Assembly (NCBI RefSeq): GCF_017377855.1 | Contig: NZ_JAFREP010000001.1 | Location: 248,001-312,000, forward strand | Direction: 5' to 3' | Source of the DNA: Acanthopleuribacter pedis | Lineage (GTDB): Bacteria > Acidobacteriota > Holophagae > Acanthopleuribacterales > Acanthopleuribacteraceae | Length of the DNA stretch: 64,000 nucleotides | In this document: in pieces, positions 61,376 to 64,000 of the stretch | How the letters are laid out: each line of letters starts with the position of its first letter | Position numbering within the stretch: the stretch's first letter is position 1 | The notes under the pieces: generated by a model | What the model saw: the letters and a program-made list of their open reading frames with translations, nothing else | Databases searched by the model: none | What the model was told of the DNA's origin: nothing | Made by a program: the position numbers and the translations under genes

Positions 61376-62025
61376 AAAACCCGCTTTCCGAGGCGTTCGG
61401 TCCAACACCGAACGGAAGATGATGAAAGGAAACCAAAGGGCGCCTGGCGATGGAGGATCGCGGCCTAAGCGTGCCGCGTCGCCCACATGCGGTGGCTTGG
61501 ATTATGGGTTTGGTGATCCTTCGAGAATACCACAAGCGACCCGAAAAATACCGATTATCCCTTGGGAAACCGCGCTTCACCGCGCGGTGCGAAAGGCTGT
61601 GATTGTAGCCGCTTGCACCGAGAACACGGCGATTTTTTCCCGTTCCGTGTTGTTTCCCTCGATTTGGGCGAATCCTGTGCCGTCAAGGGGCCGCCGAAAA
61701 CCTCTTTAAGAGAATAGGCACCGCACGATGCAAAGCGGCCGACGTTCATCGGGGAACGAAATATGCTGCCAGCCCGCATTTCTCACAAGGATTCGTCGCG
61801 AGAAGCTGAAAGCCTTGTGAGAAATGCGGGCTAGGTAAAACAAGGGATTAACTTCGGCCGGGTCCTATGTATAAAGCGCGAACCGACCAAAAATCCGGCT
61901 ACCTTTCTTCAAAAAATAAGAAAGCAACCTCGATCAATTCAGCGAAGACTTTGCTGGATGGCGAACCTTTCCTTGAACCAATCGCCCATTGCGTCGCTCC
62001 TTTGGACCTTATTCGGGCGCGTTGT
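61376..62025. other. Intergenic region with element R5
   Basis: About 650 bases between zorA and nadE, both on the minus strand. It contains the perfect short palindrome R5 and probably the zorA promoter. The frame continuing zorA upstream to 61486 is not counted as coding. No other gene is supported. Confidence 0.5.
61771..61832. repeat. Palindromic dispersed element R5 (short form, perfect)
   Basis: Left arm AGCCCGCATTTCTCACAAGG (61771-61790) and right arm CCTTGTGAGAAATGCGGGCT (61813-61832) are perfect inverted complements of 20 bases with a 22-base loop (ATTCGTCGCGAG then AAGCTGAAAG). The loop equals the left inner segment of R2. CTAG flanks the right end. Confidence 0.95.
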
Positions 62026-63996
62026 CTAGGGCGTTTCCCCGTTGCTCGCTTCTTCTTCTCGGAGCTCCTGGATTTCGGCGGCAAAGCAGCCTGAGAGGAT
62101 CGGGTAACGGGCCCAGGTTTTGGGGTCGAGGTTGGAGTCGTCGAGGTGGAAGGCCGGTGCGTAACGTTCTCGCTTCCACTGGCTTGTTGCGAACATGCGG
62201 CAGAACTTGGCGGTCCATTCCAGCAGTTGGGTACGGGACCGTTGGGTTTCGAAGCGTGTGCAAAGTTTCTGGAACGCTTCACGTAGGGGCAGCCGTTGCC
62301 CGATGAGAAATTCTTCCAAACTGTCCAATACCGCGTAGGGCATGAGGTCTTTTTCGTCTTCCTGGGCCGCGTTTGGGGGGCGTAACTCCGCGGTCGGTTC
62401 TTGTTCATTGACGGTGCGCAAGGCCGGGACGGCTGCCAATCCGGCGACGCCCTCCTGCTCGACCCGAACCAGCCAATGTTGGAGGAAGGATTTGGCAACG
62501 CCGGCAATGGGTGAAAGGCCGCCGCAGGTATCGCCGTCCATGGTGGCGTATCCGACCGCCACCTCCGAGCGGTTGCTGGTCGAAAGCAACAAGCTGCCGC
62601 GAATGTTTGCCAGCATCCAAACGCTGGGGCCTCGGGATCTGGCCTGAATGTTTTGCAAGGCGATGTCGTCCTGTTCCCAGGTTAAAGGTCTTCCCAGGGC
62701 TTGGCTAATGGCGCTGGTGTAGGCGGAAACCATTGGGTCTACATCTAAGTTCAAATGGGTGGCGCCGAGGCTTTGGGCCAGCTTTTCCGCCGCGTTGCGG
62801 GTGACCGGCCCCGAGTTCCGCGTGCCTTGGTAAACGGTGGTCAGCAGTTGGGGCATGAGCCGGTCGGGGTTTTCAAATGCCTCGAGCAATTCGGGGAAAT
62901 AGGTGAACCAGCGCCGGCGGGTTGCGGGATCCAATGCCTTGCGCATGCGTGACGCCGCCACCGCAACCAGCACCGCGACGGTACTGCTGTCGACCCCGCC
63001 GGAAAGGGACAGTGTGAAGCCGCGCGCGCGACTTTTGCGCATGTAATCGATGAGCGCGGTGGACGCGGCCTTGGCGAACGCCTCGTCCTCGTCGGCCACA
63101 TCCCGTTCCGTCTGGTAGGAGACCGGGGTCGCTTCGGGAATGGCGGCATTGCGTGGGAGTCGCAGCTCACAGGTGGTAACCGCCTCGGCGCGGCCTTCAT
63201 AGGGGAAGTCGTACACGGTGACATTGCCGTCGCTGCACTCCAGGCGTGGGCCGCGCTGGACGATGCGTCCCTCGTGGGCAAACAAACATTCGCCGTCGTA
63301 AATCGCGCGTCCTGATTCACAGCCGAGCAGGTTGGCGTAACCGTACCCGATGTTGAAATCCCGCGAGGAATCGCGGACCAGGTTCTCGCGAACATCGGCT
63401 TTACCCATACTGAAATGGCTGGCGCTGGCGTTGAAAATGAAATGGGCGTAGCGGGCGAGCCGACAATTGCGTTTGTCCCGGGTGACCCAGGCATCCTCAC
63501 AAATTTCGCTGGAAAAAATGAAATCGTCGTAGGCCAGGGTAAAGTTGCCGATGGGGATCGGGGTTGGGTTATCGCCGAAAGGGCGCCGGTCCAAGGTCCC
63601 GCTTGGCCAAGCGTCAAACCAGCGCGGTTCATAGTGAATCCCCTGGCGGGCAAGGTAGGATTTACAGAAAATAGCGCGCACCGCACCCTCCGCGCAGACT
63701 GCCAAGCCGTTGTAACAGTGCCCGTCTAGGCTTAAAGGGAACCCCACCAAAAGAACAAGTTGGTCGATTTCCGCGGCGAGTTGTGTCACGTGTTGTGCGG
63801 CCCGCGTGGTGGTGTCGGGATGGAGAAAGGCATCCTCGCAACCATAACCAGTGATGGCTAACTCGGGCAAACAGAGCAAATGGACCTGTTGGCATTGAGC
63901 TTGGCGGACGACGGCGCGGATTCTTTCAAGATTGCCCGGCCAATCGAGCGGCGTTTGGTTGAGGGAGGCGAGACCGAGGCGGAGGGTTTGAGGCAT
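62026..63996 (-). CDS. nadE: Glutamine-dependent NAD+ synthetase
   Basis: A 656-residue two-domain enzyme that makes NAD+ from nicotinate adenine dinucleotide with ATP and glutamine. The N-terminal nitrilase-like glutaminase (about 1-275) has the triad Glu45 (LPELAITGYG), Lys112 (CKSYLA) and Cys166 (SSEICEDAW). The C-terminal synthetase has the ATP-binding SGGVDSS (332-338) and GDTCGGLSPIAG. The length is normal for the large form. The ATG at 63996 lies four bases from the window edge, so its upstream context is not visible. Confidence 0.96.
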   Translation of the reverse strand: MPQTLRLGLASLNQTPLDWPGNLERIRAVVRQAQCQQVHLLCLPELAITGYGCEDAFLHPDTTTRAAQHVTQLAAEIDQLVLLVGFPLSLDGHCYNGLAVCAEGAVRAIFCKSYLARQGIHYEPRWFDAWPSGTLDRRPFGDNPTPIPIGNFTLAYDDFIFSSEICEDAWVTRDKRNCRLARYAHFIFNASASHFSMGKADVRENLVRDSSRDFNIGYGYANLLGCESGRAIYDGECLFAHEGRIVQRGPRLECSDGNVTVYDFPYEGRAEAVTTCELRLPRNAAIPEATPVSYQTERDVADEDEAFAKAASTALIDYMRKSRARGFTLSLSGGVDSSTVAVLVAVAASRMRKALDPATRRRWFTYFPELLEAFENPDRLMPQLLTTVYQGTRNSGPVTRNAAEKLAQSLGATHLNLDVDPMVSAYTSAISQALGRPLTWEQDDIALQNIQARSRGPSVWMLANIRGSLLLSTSNRSEVAVGYATMDGDTCGGLSPIAGVAKSFLQHWLVRVEQEGVAGLAAVPALRTVNEQEPTAELRPPNAAQEDEKDLMPYAVLDSLEEFLIGQRLPLREAFQKLCTRFETQRSRTQLLEWTAKFCRMFATSQWKRERYAPAFHLDDSNLDPKTWARYPILSGCFAAEIQELREEEASNGETP

Positions 63997-64000
63997 GGGC

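Noticed and set aside
1..64000. tRNA or rRNA genes
   Set aside because: No TTCGA/TTCAA-centred cloverleaf or rRNA segment was recognised by eye in any gap; a covariance search would be needed to exclude them fully.

Overview
The window is 64 kb of a moderately GC-rich bacterial chromosome, about four fifths coding. It comes from a Gram-negative organism: there is a TonB-family protein, a lipoprotein, several secreted proteins and a Wzc-type capsule kinase. The mix of a Ser/Thr kinase with a PEGA domain, a GldA/GldF/GldG plus DUF4340 ABC cluster, ECF sigma/anti-sigma pairs, a DUF2333 protein and many lineage-specific secreted proteins suggests an Acidobacteriota-like deep-branching heterotroph. 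This placement is inference, because there is no rRNA or tRNA here to confirm it.

Layout. 0.2-4.6 kb (+): sulfurtransferase, zinc-ribbon protein, EamA transporter, QueG and an ADP-ribosylglycohydrolase. 4.7-8.9 kb (-): thrS (lacking the TGS domain), sua5/tsaC and a response regulator/SpoIIE phosphatase. 9.4-13.5 kb (+): DUF2333 protein, alpha-carbonic anhydrase, a free-standing archaeal-type ThrRS editing domain, acylphosphatase and a DegT aminotransferase. 13.5-18.8 kb: secreted proteins, an HxlR regulator, a TonB-like protein and an HD phosphohydrolase. 19.3-22.7 kb (+): putative anti-sigma, sigma, a small protein and an FhaA-like FHA protein. 23-28.6 kb: FAH-family hydrolase, cysS and a Wzc-like tyrosine autokinase. 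29.2-31.4 kb (-): ECF sigma, membrane anti-sigma and a double-PDZ protein. 31.8-33.4 kb (+): a degenerate AAA/PD-(D/E)XK-like protein. 33.4-36.4 kb: repeat-rich and gene-poor, with only a ComEA-like gene. 36.4-41.2 kb (-): the Gld-type ABC operon. 41.9-46.3 kb (+): purL-purF-nif3. 46.3-51.7 kb: solute-binding protein, DUF115 protein, HAD-kinase fusion and PilZ. 51.8-61.4 kb (-): an acetyltransferase, lipoprotein and recQ run, a TPR-like protein with a Ser/Thr kinase, then a ZorA-ZorB-X cassette. 62.0-64.0 kb (-): nadE.

Two things stand out. First, 58.2-61.4 kb holds a compact three-gene cassette with the membrane motor of the Zorya anti-phage system (ZorA, ZorB). It is coupled by overlap and close spacing to a 354-residue protein of unknown family, with no ZorD or ZorE next to it. 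Second, five copies of a dispersed palindromic element (arms CCCGCATTTCTCACAAGG / CCTTGTGAGAAATGCGGG) sit between genes at 33.5, 35.5, 51.7, 54.8 and 61.8 kb. Long and short forms are present, and one copy shows a compensatory base change in its arms. The window also has two independent systems for proofreading threonyl-tRNA and a pseudoenzyme that appears to have lost both its ATPase and its nuclease residues.

All protein names come from reading motifs. No database search was run.
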